NCBI GenBank assembly: GCA_963281255.1
Contig: OY725502.1
Location: 3,224,001 to 3,288,000 of the forward strand
Origin: Aphrocallistes beatrix
Lineage: Eukaryota > Porifera > Hexactinellida > Sceptrulophora > Aphrocallistidae
Length of the DNA: 64,000 bases
Direction of reading: 5' to 3'
Part shown: piece by piece, positions 11,845 through 22,524 of the stretch
Position numbering within the stretch: the first letter of the stretch is position 1
How the letters are laid out: every line of letters starts with the position of its first letter
Notes under the pieces: model-generated
What the model saw: the letters and a program-made list of their open reading frames with translations, nothing else
The model's database searches: none
Told to the model about the DNA's origin: nothing
Position numbers and translations under genes: made by a program

Positions 11845-12338
11845 TTATCTTATATGAATTAGTCTGAAAGAAGATTGTTACTGTACGTATAGGAGAGTGA
11901 TTAGGGTAGAATAGGCTGTGGATAAGTGGTGTAACTATTCGTATGTAAAAGTGGCACGTAAAGAGTTTATGCCGATTCTCCAGACGCAATGGACCGTATC
12001 GACATTCCTTTAGACAAAACACGTTATCTGGTTGTCTACTAAGCAACATCACAATGGTGTCAGTCTATCATTGATGAATAACATATCAAGTAACCAATAT
12101 CTTATTATTATCCTTTTTATCCTAACTAGGATAAGGAAGGAGTACAACATATATTATCTCATACATGAAAGCAACATTTGGGGTGTAAAAGTCTAATCTC
12201 ATGTAGCTAATACGATATCACTCTTTCTCATTGTCGTTATCATTCCTTCTCAGGAAAGTTTCACTTTATGCGAGTGTAATTCCATTAATTTGACACTCTA
12301 CCCTCAGTATGATGTTTCTTCGTTAAATAAATGTCACT
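11845..12338. other. No recognised feature
   Basis: AT-rich sequence between an NHL pseudogene and a hAT element. I see no supported ORF or repeat. Confidence 0.3.
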
Positions 12339-12346
12339 ATGCCACT

Positions 12347-13149
12347 TAGTGTTTGGAATCCGGATAGTAATATCCGGATATTATCCGGATAGCAAAGCTA
12401 CTACAATTATCCGGTATCAGGATAGTAAATAGTCGGATACCGGATATTTAGGATATTTCGATATCTTGGTTGCAATTGGTAATTAGTCAAGGATTCAGAG
12501 AGCCAGTGTCATTATATTATTCACAACTTCATTGATATCGATGTGTATCAATTTTCAGGGATATTTGTTTATGATACTCGCCTTAAAACCCATAATAAGT
12601 AAAATACTTATTGTGGAAGCCTAACTGTGGGGATATTCAATAAGAATGATATCAGTTATGATTCTTTAAAATATGGCAAAGAGGATTAAAAAGTCGGAAG
12701 TTTGGGATCATTTTTCTCGAGGCGGCGAAAGCAAGCTGCAACGCTTGTGATGCAGAAATTTATTGTCAAGGTAGTTGTACAAGTGCAATGCGAAACCAAT
12801 GCCGTTCATAGCATATTATGTGTACATAATTTGTAACTAAAATAAGAAGTACGCGTAGGTTGGGTGATGATACATTAGATGGCTTATGTTTTCTAAGAAG
12901 TCACTTTAGGAAACCAAAGGACTAATTACTATACCTTAGCTCGTTTAGATATCTACTGTATATCCTATTCAGATCCTCGATAAACATGTTTATTAAATGA
13001 TCTATACTACATGCATAATTGGGTCAAATATGAAATTGGGCTAAATTCAAATAGACAGGCTGTTAAACGGATATCCGGATATCCGGATACCTGGCTAAAA
13101 AATATCCGGTATCCGGATATTTGTGAATGGCGAATACTTCCAAACACTA
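12347..13149. mobile_element. hAT element remnant with exact 8-bp TSD
   Basis: Termini TAGTGTTTGGAA, inverted at the right end, are flanked by ATGCCACT at 12339-12346 and 13150-13157. Subterminal regions are rich in ATCCGGATA-like motifs on both ends. A BED-finger fragment inside (12673-12805) supports descent from an autonomous hAT element, here about 800 bp and inactive. Confidence 0.85.
12673..12805 (+). pseudogene. BED zinc-finger fragment of a hAT transposase
   Basis: The frame opens ATG and reads KKSEVWDHFSR, the aromatic start of a BED finger. A stop then interrupts, but the next frame continues ASCNACDAEIYCQGS, carrying the CxxC pair. BED fingers are the usual N-terminal DNA-binding domain of hAT transposases. 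The remaining catalytic part is absent. The frame change means it is not functional. Confidence 0.7.
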
Positions 13150-13331
13150 ATGCCACTATTTTAAATATGCTGCTTCTACATAATAATAAAGTCATGAGTG
13201 CTTAGTTCCATTATTTATACCTAATAGGCATTACTCCATTGTGTCATATAAAGGTGCAGATTTCAAAGCATTTAGTATTCAAACCTTACTTTTCTTTACA
13301 AGTGACATTTCCTATTTTCTACGAACCTGAA

Positions 13332-14279
13332 ATGGCACAGCAATTCCCTAAAGAGCCACAAGATCTAAATAACGCAAATTTCGCGGATGAGTGGCAGGTA
13401 GATCATTCCAGCTACTCTTTAATGCAGTATTTAGTAACAACTGGAACAAATGAATTAAATATAAATGGTTGTTGGTATGAAGGTATAACAATCGAAACAG
13501 AAACCAACCAAATTTTTGTCATAGAGTACTCGTTTGGCAGTCCATACGTCTCAATCTTCTCAGAGACTGGTAATTTCATCAACAGATTCTCACATGAAAG
13601 GATGGGAGCCCCATACGGTATAGCGACCTATAGAGGCAATGTCTACACTACTGACACTATCGGTCATAATGTTTTACAGTTCAAACTATCAGCAGATCCC
13701 TATCTCGTTGGGAAGCTAGGCGAGAAAGGATCTGAAATTGCACAGTTTAATGATCCTAAACAACTCACTGTCTCTACGGACGGAGAGGTGTACGTTACGG
13801 ATTCCTATAACCATCGAATTCAAATCCTGGATTGTAACCTGAAATATCAAAGACAGATATCACATGATCAGATGATTTATCCGATTGATGTCAAACTCAC
13901 ACAGAAATCAATGTACGTTCTCAATGCCTGCCTTAAAAGGTTTTCTGACAGATCAAACACCCCATGTGTACACGTGTTTACTCTCGCCGGTGAAATACTA
14001 CAGTCCTTAATCACAAGTGGTAGAGCGTTTTCCCAGGTTCGCGAGTCCCAATTCTTCTGCTTGGATGAAAATAAAAATATAATTTTTAGTGGTGGTCGTC
14101 ACTATTACCCCATTAAGATATTCTCAAAAGAAGGGGAACCTCTCGAGGTGTTAGATGTACCAGATTATGGAACAACAAGGTTTTGTAGAGCAAGCGGGAT
14201 AGCTCTAGCAAACAATGGCAAACTAGTGCTGGCTGTCAGTAATGTCAAAAATGGTATTAAAATATTTTCTTGCTGGTGA
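13332..14279 (+). CDS. NHL-repeat beta-propeller protein
   Basis: Protein of 315 aa from ATG 13332 (MAQQFPKEPQD); the longer frame upstream lacks an ATG. Repeats show the NHL pattern, for example ETNQIFVIEY, RGNVYTTDTIGHNVLQF and DGEVYVTDSYNHRIQIL, giving about five to six blades. No RING, B-box, coiled coil, signal peptide or membrane segment is seen. NHL propellers bind RNA or protein partners, usually within TRIM-NHL ubiquitin ligases; this one is a stand-alone propeller, so its biochemical role is unknown. A polypyrimidine tract ending CTTTACAAG lies 30-45 bp upstream and could be a 5' UTR splice acceptor. Four intact relatives lie in this window. Confidence 0.85.
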   Translation: MAQQFPKEPQDLNNANFADEWQVDHSSYSLMQYLVTTGTNELNINGCWYEGITIETETNQIFVIEYSFGSPYVSIFSETGNFINRFSHERMGAPYGIATYRGNVYTTDTIGHNVLQFKLSADPYLVGKLGEKGSEIAQFNDPKQLTVSTDGEVYVTDSYNHRIQILDCNLKYQRQISHDQMIYPIDVKLTQKSMYVLNACLKRFSDRSNTPCVHVFTLAGEILQSLITSGRAFSQVRESQFFCLDENKNIIFSGGRHYYPIKIFSKEGEPLEVLDVPDYGTTRFCRASGIALANNGKLVLAVSNVKNGIKIFSCW

Positions 14280-15240
14280 ATATTTATGATCAAGTAATCT
14301 TATGGATCTGATAACAACGTAATTTGTTTTTATCAATAACCGAAAATGACTAAGTGCAACGATCATAAGAATTCGAAATTGATCTTGCCTTCTGAAATTC
14401 CGCGGAATACCTTCAAAAAATACGAATTTGAAGCTCAAAATTCCAAGTGAGCTTCATTTATCGAAAGGTCCACAGTCTATTAGGGTCTTTTCTGAATACG
14501 TATATCATTAGAAGTAAAATAATAATTCGAAACAAAAATCCTAGCGTTTTAATATATAAGATTATCATAGTCAAATCAATCAAGTAAAATTTATTGTTGC
14601 AGAACTTTTGTATCACCCTGTAATTGCAAAATGCAGATTTGGGGAGTTGGGCGGGCAACCTAAAATATAATTTCATGTGAGGTGCCTCAAATTACTCCTC
14701 ACAAGCAAATGGGGGGAGGAAACACACATTGGATCGATTCTTCCATCATTTGATTTTCTACAATATTAAAAAAGGTACGTATAATAAAGAATTAGAAAAG
14801 GAATCTATTTTATATCAAAGAATTCCTTTATTCGTTAATAAGCTTCGGACCCACGGTTTTAGAAGTGGTCCAGTTAAAACCGCACCAGTGGCGCTGGCAC
14901 TGCATACTACCCACATGACTGTTCTAACGTTCCCACCATGTAATAGGGGAGATCGTTTGTAGATCTGTGAACATGAATTGCTTGAATGGGTTACTAGGCT
15001 CACAAGCGGAGAGATTGAGGACATATTATTAGTATGACTTGACCAAACATAGTATATCCTATATATAACAGATTGAAGTTATTATTAGGTGTCATTAACA
15101 CATCTGTGTAATCTTCTCAGAAGCCATCACACTTTTATTAGCGAAGCTTCAAATAAGAAACATTGAACAAATGTATAAAAGGAGAATATAGTTCTAATAT
15201 ATTCAAAAGTCAGTATTTCTATTTTTATTTGCATTAGTAA
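14280..15240. other. AT-rich intergenic with repeat fragments
   Basis: Around 14525-14575 is an AATCCTAGCG...TATATAAGA end like the 5' terminus of the second Helitron-like subfamily at 57.29 kb. Around 14860-14910 sequence resembling 35.89-35.95 kb (GGTCCAGTTAAAACC) occurs, possibly an old transposon end. Neither supports a gene. Confidence 0.35.
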
Positions 15241-15249
15241 CAAAGAATT

Positions 15250-15770
15250 CTTTTTTTCCTCCAGAGGCAATGACCAGATCAAATCTCTTATCGATTTTGT
15301 GAAAAGGTCAGAAAATTCGGATCAAACGTTTTCCATTGCGATTCCATCGTTTCTACTTTTTGTAGTGATAAACATTATTCGTTGGTTTAGTATTCTCCGT
15401 ACTTTTCAGTAGGAGGATTCAGATCGGAGCTATTAGGAGGCCAATCTATGCATCTAACCCTTTGAAAGCACATGAAAATTAGATTTGTGGATACTCGAGT
15501 TATCCTCTTGCAATTTCCAGGCATCAGGATATAACGTTTTCGCTGTCTGAAACAAAAACTAATTTAAAGCATCGCAGTAATGTTCTGAATTGAGATTTTG
15601 CATGAATATTTTGGCCGAGGTGGCATCTTGAAGGCTGAAAATCTTCCTCCAACGTGTACTTTTGGTGTATGACGTGGAATATCGAGGATTGGACACTCAC
15701 CCTTGCTCCACGTTTCCAAATTGAACATTGATCTGTGAATATTATTTTATGACAATGAATGTCCTTGTTT
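15250..15770 (-). pseudogene. Tc1/mariner transposase remnant
   Basis: Reading the minus strand across frames gives pieces typical of Tc1 DDE transposases in the right order: HVGGRFSAFK, then PDAWKLQEDNSSIHKS (around the second catalytic Asp), then WPPNSSDLNP (the block before the third acidic residue). Stops and frame changes separate the blocks, so the gene is dead. I could not define the inverted repeats of the parent element. Confidence 0.7.
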
Positions 15771-16099
15771 ATCTTGGCCCAATCAACGCGTGTTTTAGCT
15801 CACCTCATAGTATAGAAGATGCCCTATATTATGATCGGCGTGCGACGTCCGTCTGAGATACAGATATGGGATTAGAACCTTTTGAATGCCCTAATATTAT
15901 GCAAATACCCTACAAGTCAAGAGTTACTTAATGGAGCTGCACTATCAGTTTGTCGATTGATATTTTTTCATTCTGGGAAATAATTCCAGGTCCTCTAATC
16001 GGAGTTTAGAAAACCTCATACTCCTTATTGTCCTACGTACACACTCTCTCGAGAAAGTTACACCCCTACTCTCGGGGTCCGAATAAACGGGTCCCCCCG

Positions 16100-16310
16100 A
16101 TTATTAATTTCTATGAAATTTTCCTGGATTCCTGAAGACTTGCTAAATAATGAGGAAATATGAAATTATTCGATAAATTCTGTAAACATTGTAACAATAA
16201 TGGAAATTATTTTAGGCTAGTTAAACGCTCAAAATCCCTGGATCCCTGGATCATAAGTCACTTTCCCTGGATAATCCAGGTATCCTTGGAGGGTTGGTAA
16301 GTATGTAACT
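16100..16310. repeat. Repeat fragment related to the 10.86-11.34 kb nested element
   Basis: In inverse orientation it reads CATACTTACCAACCCTCC and CAGGGATCCAGGGATTTTGA-like phrases. Only one end is clear. Confidence 0.5.
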
Positions 16311-16364
16311 TGCTATGCTGCATTTTGAAAAGAATTTGAATAAGGAAATTCGTTACAGATATTA

Positions 16365-16698
16365 TATATATGTACATATTTGTGACGAATTGATTGAAGA
16401 AAGTGTCAATCATAGGGAGCTAATTTTTGGCATGTGGCAGTCTTTTGGATATGGGTCCACACAAGTTCTGACCTCAGGCGAAAATATCAACTCATCATGG
16501 AATTATGACGTCATTGTCATCTTTTTTATAATTAGAAATTTCAGTTTTTCGACTAGAACTCAGCCATTTTAGGCGATAGAAGGCTGAAATTTTAAAAGAC
16601 TATAAATATTGTTTATATATGATACAACAATCATCTAAAAATGATGACTCATCACACTGTTATAACGTCATCATTACGGATCGAAATTTAAAATTTGA
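16365..16698 (+). repeat. Helitron-like repeat, 5' body
   Basis: Conserved body ACGAATTGATTGAAGAAAG followed by the usual TGACGTCATTGTCA segment. It is separated from its probable 3' part (17735-17816, GC hairpins) by a foldback element, so the foldback apparently inserted into it. Confidence 0.55.
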
Positions 16699-16700
16699 CC

Positions 16701-17705
16701 ATAGCCTACTGTATATAAGGCCTCACAGTAACTTGCATATTTGGTACTAGGGATGCGGTAGAAGATGGTTGAAATAATTAATGGGCTAAAAATACGTCCA
16801 GGAATGTTGAAGTGAAAGTGAAAGTTAATTGAAAGTAAACTGAAAATGAAAATTAAAGCTGGGTCATTTCTATTTATACCTTTGACCCCAAGTATTTATT
16901 ATAAGGACACTTCTAATTGTTTTTATTATACATTTTTTCGCATAGAACTGAGATGTGAATGGGTTAAATACGAAAAATTTGGTTTTTTTCATGGAAAGTT
17001 GCTACATTTTTTTCATGGAATGTTGCTACATTCCAAGGTTTCTATGAAAACGTGCTTTGGTCAGTTGGGGTTATATCTTGAAAACCGCAAGAGCCAGACA
17101 TTCAAATGTAATTCCATTCGATAGCAAATAGACTACTTCCTATTAAGCGATAATATAATTTTCGACTTCTAAATTCAAAGGTTTTACGAGATATTCGTAA
17201 AATCACCAAATGTGACCAATATGATAATTGTCTAATAACTCGTAATCCATTGAATTTAGACAGATAAATTATACTATCACTTAATATGAAATAGTCTATT
17301 CGCTATCAAATGGACTTACAACTGAATGTCTAGCTCTTGCGGTTTTCAAGATATGACCCAACTACAAAGCACGTTGCCATAGCAACACTGGAATGTAGCA
17401 ACATTCCATGAAAAAAAATCCAAATTTTTCGTAATATCCCATTCACATCTCAGTTCTATGCAGAAAATGTTATGATAAAAACACTTAGAATGCCCTTAAA
17501 CGACCTCTGAAAATCAATAAATTTGTCACAAATATGACCTATTGCGCAACCGTATGGTGACTATTCTAAATTTTAACAACGGATATGGGTACTTTGCCAC
17601 CATATTTATATATGCTGGTAATACATTCCTAAGCTCCTTTGTGCTTTGTTAATGATTTTAGGCAGCCCATTAATTATCTCAACCATCTTCTACCGCATTC
17701 CTAGT
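16701..17705. mobile_element. CATAGCC-family foldback element, right end lost
   Basis: Starts CATAGCCTACTGTATATAAG and has inverted arms (GGGATGCGGTAGAAGATGG at the left, CCATCTTCTACCGCATTCC at the right). The right terminus GGCTATG is missing. Full-length relatives are at 27.1-28.0, 32.0-33.0 and 52.9-54.7 kb. Short ORFs inside are by-products. Confidence 0.75.
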
Positions 17706-17734
17706 CCCAAATCTGTTTTTATAATTTATAATTG

Positions 17735-17816
17735 TGTGCCTAGGCATCCGAAGGGAGCCTCTGTCGGACACTTTGTGTCCGCCAGCCGCGCAGCTCAAGC
17801 AAGCGAAGTGCGCTTG
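17735..17816 (+). repeat. Helitron-like repeat, 3' hairpin end
   Basis: Contains the hairpin GGACACTTTGTGTCC and ends AGCGAAGTGCGCTTG. Probably the 3' end of the body at 16365-16698. Confidence 0.55.
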
Positions 17817-18175
17817 TTACTAATAAGTTTTGCTCAAATGAGTTTCGTATTTAATTGTCAGGAGAACTAATTTATGTGGGTGAACCTATCTACAATAGCA
17901 ATTATTTCTTTTGTTCAAAAATTGGTTAATGCAGTATTTGAGTGTAATTGTGAACAATCAATAGTGAAGAATTACATGATCTATATAAAATATCCAAATG
18001 ACCTCAGCAGAATGATCTTCAAATGTTGCAAAGATGAATAAATAAGAATCCATAATCAAATTAATACGCTTCTGGAACAAAAGGAATGATGCATATGCAG
18101 AATTAAGCAGAAGACTTGCTATCAAATTCCACAAGTCATACATTTCTTCATTCACCTCCGCCACTCACACTAAGA

Positions 18176-18366
18176 TAAGGAATTATCTAGGAGCGTATGA
18201 CGCTCTTTTAGGCGCATGATTCTGAATGAGAATCTATTTAGGAGCGCAAATATTGGCAATATTCCCCGATTTCCACCATACCATAACGATATAATGCAAA
18301 TTAGGCGTATGAAAAATTAAGAGCTTAAATTAGAAGCGTACCTCTGGAGAGTTGTATAATACCCTG
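18176..18366. mobile_element. 190-bp MITE family, copy 1
   Basis: Same family as 38724-38915, 44041-44233 and 55792-55979: one end AAGGxATTATCTAGGAGCG, the other TATAATACCCTG in this orientation. No TSD is readable at this copy. Confidence 0.65.
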
Positions 18367-18677
18367 ATTGAGATATATTTTAAACTTTGGATTCGCCAGT
18401 GCTCAAGAGGGGAAAGCACAGAACAAACGGTGTTGAATATATGTGTTCAATTCATTTTCCCTATATCCTTCCATTTTTTGTATTAACGTGGAGTTTAGCA
18501 GGAATTCCACCGGTTTGGGAGTTTCTACAGTATTCTAAAGGGAAAAAATTCACACATCACTTTTCATATAATTCGATTGTAAGTATTTTATTAGATTTTT
18601 ACATTTATTCGAAAAAGCAAACCTGTAGCATAATAATTAGCATAAATTTACCAAATTGTATTGTTTGTAGTATGAGG

Positions 18678-19433
18678 TTAGTTGAATACGAATTTTATAC
18701 AGCAGATCTTGACACTAGAGTTTTTGGTCTTGTTTGGGTAGAATACATGTTCCATTCCTGAGTACTTACATATCACAACTAAGAGGAAGAAGCTTACGCT
18801 GATGAATATGAAAAGAAAAGAAAAAATCCAAGAATACATCTTCTTCAAATAAAGTTGTATAAACCTGCTAGATAGTGAGTATCTTTTTATTTCAGACATT
18901 TCCCTGTTAATAGTACCTTCTTTTGATCCTCTGGGTGATTGAGAAATCAGAGAAACTGACTCATCACTATTCTGAACATCATCTATCCTTTCTTGGGAAG
19001 TTTTCATTATTTTTGCGCACAATATGTAATACAGAATAGCCAAAAGAGTAACAAGCGCTTTTCCCATTTTCCCTGCAATGACTCCAATCCAATACCCCTT
19101 AACTCCCCATCTGTTGCGGGTGAGCACTAGGGAGATTGGTAAAGCCACAATCAATGAGATCGCTATCTGTACTAGTATCACCCACTGCTTCCCATAGCCA
19201 CTTAGCACACCACTGAGTGTGTAAACGAATGCCATTAGCAGAGATGAAGGGATAAGATAGAGAGGAGCAAAATTAAAAATCAAATGGCTGCAAGAATTGG
19301 TAACTAAGTTAGGCCAGATGAGGCTACCAATACATAGTGTCTCTTCCAATAACCAATGATTCCGAAAACGATTGAAAAGTTTTTTAATACGTAGTTTGAT
19401 TGTAAGACATGATGGGAAATAATCAAATTGCAA
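18678..19433 (-). CDS. MATE-family transporter, C-terminal part
   Basis: About 250 codons. The stretch SGVLSGYGKQW matches the conserved GVLRGxGRQ turn of eukaryotic MATE (SLC47) antiporters, followed by a glycine-proline-rich helix pair and GVKGYWIGVIAG, then further membrane helices and a final one near residues 205-222 after a charged loop. Full MATE proteins have 12-13 helices and around 550 residues, so the N-terminal two thirds is missing. The open frame begins without an ATG, so this is probably a last exon or a truncated copy. Family role: proton-coupled export of organic cations at the plasma membrane. Confidence 0.55.
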   Translation of the reverse strand: MQFDYFPSCLTIKLRIKKLFNRFRNHWLLEETLCIGSLIWPNLVTNSCSHLIFNFAPLYLIPSSLLMAFVYTLSGVLSGYGKQWVILVQIAISLIVALPISLVLTRNRWGVKGYWIGVIAGKMGKALVTLLAILYYILCAKIMKTSQERIDDVQNSDESVSLISQSPRGSKEGTINREMSEIKRYSLSSRFIQLYLKKMYSWIFSFLFIFISVSFFLLVVICKYSGMEHVFYPNKTKNSSVKICCIKFVFN

Positions 19434-20211
19434 TTATAACTGTGTTTATATACTTCAAATTATATAGGCAGATATATAAAGATGAAATATATGCCTTTGT
19501 TGTGAAGAATATACAGTTAAGTCACGTTGAACTACAAATAGAATTGAACTGTAAATATAACAAAACGAAGAGCATAAAGGGTTGCACGCCATTTGAATAG
19601 TATACTAAAATGCAGCTATAGCAAAACACCCTAGGTATGGAATGAAAAATACGTATAATTATATGTTAAAATATTCACATTTTGGATTTTTATGATGAGT
19701 CATCCTCATTTAGCCACATATATATATTTATTAAAGGTGTCAAGATATATGATGAGCATTTATCTGTTGAAACTTTGTTTCTATCACTTTTAAAAGCTAA
19801 TTGATTACTTAATTTCTGCAGGAGTTAATGAAAGAGTCCTTGGATACTCGGCTCAATTGCTTATTGGGTCACTTTTGGGAGGCCCGAAATAGTTATCACA
19901 CATAGAGATTAGTGTTAATTACATATGTTAATAATATTTGGGAACTCTGCTTAATCGGGTCAATATATCGATGACCTGATTAATCAAGGCAACTGTAGCA
20001 AGGCACTGTATTAATTTTAAGGGAAATATGGTATTCTTGATCATATCATTGCATTAGATGCAGAAAGTTATCTAGTGTAGTATTTGGTTAATAGTAAAAA
20101 ATTTGAAGATAGAAGAGTGGAAAGTAGGGTCTCTTTGAAAGTAATACATAAACGTCTGATGCCTCTAAAACTTATGACTATCGTCGCACAACTTAAATCT
20201 ATTATCTTAGA
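19434..20211. other. Intergenic with degenerate pogo-type MITE
   Basis: About 19845-19992 resembles the MITEs at 8.15-8.58 kb (TTATTGGGTCACTTTTGG, TTAATCGGGTCA). Nothing else is recognised. Confidence 0.4.
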
Positions 20212-20586
20212 ATGACTAGTGAAGTTTTAAAATCAATTCTAACTATTTTTGAAAAAAAGTGTGTGGAATTATGTGTCGAGACTAGACTATGCGAGACCGT
20301 TTCACAGCAGCTCATCAAGTCTCACGCAGGTTCAGAAGAAGGGAGATTTAATGTCAATCTGTCAGGTCGTGGCGCTAAAGGCGCCAGAATAAATGATGAT
20401 GTCATAATCTCTTTATGTGAATGCTGGGATGTAGCTAGGCTCACTCATCTTGATCTCTCATACAATTCTATTGAAAATGTCGGACTTGAAAATTTGTCAG
20501 AAAAAGTCAAACAAGACAAGTTCATTATTAGTTTCGGGAGAGTGACCACTACCGGACGGACGGATCATCAGCACTTATTTCAATAG
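20212..20586 (+). CDS. Short leucine-rich-repeat protein or first exon
   Basis: ORF of 124 aa from an ATG. A central segment LTHLDLSYNSIENVGLENL is a ribonuclease-inhibitor-type leucine-rich repeat, preceded by a less regular repeat (FNVNLSGRGAKGARINDD). Proteins with this repeat type usually have many copies, so one to two repeats suggest a truncated gene or an exon spliced to something I cannot identify. No catalytic domain is seen. Confidence 0.45.
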   Translation: MTSEVLKSILTIFEKKCVELCVETRLCETVSQQLIKSHAGSEEGRFNVNLSGRGAKGARINDDVIISLCECWDVARLTHLDLSYNSIENVGLENLSEKVKQDKFIISFGRVTTTGRTDHQHLFQ

Positions 20587-21200
20587 TGTCCCTCCTATGC
20601 AAGTATTCTAGCTTCACCACGATACTAATTGTGCAGGAAGCACACTGAAAACAATTTAAGAAGAGTATACTTATTTTCGGTACTAGAGCATGATTGATAA
20701 ACTCTTTGTAGATATTATGAAATCTCACTAGTAAATATACATTGTGATTATTTACCAGTCATTCTTAACTTTCTAGCTAGACTTTACAACTTAAATGACC
20801 CAAGAGAATTTATGAGAGATGTTCGCTTCAATTTGTTCTAATGAAAGAACACCTTGCTATGGTCGTGATTTCCTCTCACAATGACTCCCTCCTCTGTAAT
20901 AATGAGCCATGTTGGTCTCCCAGAGATAAACCAGTGCTGGAAGACCTTCCCCTTGGGTGTGCTAATAAGGATTTCTCTGTTTTTCATATCCGACACTGCA
21001 ATATTATTCATTTGATCCAGGCAAATAAACAAGGCTCTGCAGCCATGTTTCAGGTTGATAAGACTTTTTAATAGATCTCCTGACTTACTGAAGATGTGAA
21101 TATTGAGCTCATCATTGTTTTCAGCAACAAATACTTGCTTCAAGTGAATCTTAACATCTCGCGGTGCAATTAGTTTATCCTTCCCAATAGTCCTAGTGTG

Positions 21201-21385
21201 TGTACCGAGATAAATCGTATTAGGACACACAAAGGATATAATTGTGGGCTAGATTAATAAAGAAATACAAATAAGTAAGGAAATGCACTTAACCACTATA
21301 GCTGTGAGGTATAAATAACTAAGAGGCTATACGCCTACTATTGACTAGATCTAGACCCCCCATATCTAACACCGTATTCGTGACA
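21201..21385 (-). repeat. 3' LTR of the gypsy element
   Basis: 185 bp, begins TGTACCGAGA and ends TCGTGACA on the plus strand. On the element's strand a purine-rich tract (AAGGGGGAGTGA, 21386-21397) sits just upstream and is the likely polypurine tract for plus-strand priming. Confidence 0.9.
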
Positions 21386-21395
21386 TCACTCCCCC

Positions 21396-21989
21396 TTAAG
21401 AAGTTTTGAGATCATTCCTAGGGCTCTTCTTCCCTGCTTCTTCTGGAGTTCGAGCTCCGATATCAACGATATAATCTTCGTATGCTTTGGGCTTCCTTTC
21501 TCGAAGTGGGTATCTTCTTTGAGGTAGTTGACTCCTTTCTTCTGACCCTTCGGTGCCGCGTATCTCTGCTCTGGTGATCTCTTCGGTGCCCTCTTGTCCT
21601 ACTTCGCCTTCTATTTGATTTTCCATAATATCTGGCTCCTCTGTCGCTGGGAGCTCTGCTCCCAATGCAGGGGAACCTGGGATAATAACCATATCAGTCC
21701 CACCCCCCTCGTACAATTTACAACGATCGGCATGAACCCACTTTGGGCCACTCCTTCTCTGGATCCTAAGTTTGGCACCCTGGTGCTCCAACACTCGATA
21801 AGGTCCGTTAAACTTCTGATCGAGAGAGTCGACTCGTACCTCGTTGCGCTCGAGTATATGATCACCAGGCTTAATCGTGGAAGGTTTAGCATTCACATTG
21901 TATCTATCCCGCATTCGCTTCTTGCTAACCTCGTCCCTCTCACGAGCCAAAGGTCTCCAGCTCCTGCTTTGTTCTCCTGAGATCTGCAA
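21396..21989 (-). pseudogene. Gypsy integrase C-terminal domain and tail
   Basis: Contains the GPY-type motif (KFNGPYRVL) and a basic C-terminal region of integrase, followed by an acidic, proline- and arginine-rich tail ending near RKPKAYEDYIVD. It is in a different frame from the catalytic core just upstream, with the two ORFs overlapping by about 50 bp, so a frameshift separates them. No chromodomain is recognisable. Role in an intact element: target-DNA binding during integration. Confidence 0.8.
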
Positions 21990-22524
21990 CGTGCTGTTGT
22001 GGTGCCTTCATCTCTCCTACTCTGTCCCTAGTCAGGACTGCGTCAACCGGCGATAGCGGTTGCCTACCTGTCATCAAGAGTTGTGCTGAGAAACCCGTGG
22101 ATGAACTCTCTATGTTATTATAGTAAAACGATATCTCCGGCAAAATACTGGGCCATGCGTCCTTCCTCAATTGTCTTCCGAGCATCAGACACCGAGCTAC
22201 CTGTTTCACAAGCCCGATGCTTCTTTCCACCAGACCATCCGCCTGTGGGTGGTATGGGGAGGAGTGTCTTTTGCTGATTCCCAACCTATCACAAAGTCCC
22301 CTGACTTCGGTTCCATCGATGTTCGGTGCCTGATCGGTAAGGAGTCCCTTCGGCACTCCATGCCCGCGGAAGATCCAACCTCTTTCGAACTCTTCCACCA
22401 ATGAAATCGCTCTCTGATCTTTCAAAGGGACCAGCTCTATGTAGCGTGTGAATACGTCAACTATGCAAATAAAATACCTGTACCCTTCATCTTCCCAAGG
22501 TAAAGTAGCTACGTCCATCGCCAC
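21940..22524 (-). pseudogene. Gypsy integrase catalytic core
   Basis: The core shows the DDE arrangement: Asp in AMDVATLPW, Asp in LLTDQAPN, and Glu in QADGLVERSIGLVKQ. It lies one frame away from the reverse-transcriptase ORF. The break coincides with a 5-bp tandem duplication (CAGGC at 22613-22617 and 22618-22622) inside the zinc-binding part of integrase. Confidence 0.85.

Noticed and set aside
14815..15024. 69-aa minus-strand ORF
   Set aside because: Partly shared with 35.9 kb as non-coding repeat; no domain or conserved frame.
16846..17124. 92-aa ORF in the foldback at 16.7-17.7 kb
   Set aside because: The sequence recurs in other foldback copies with stops; it is part of the repeat arm.
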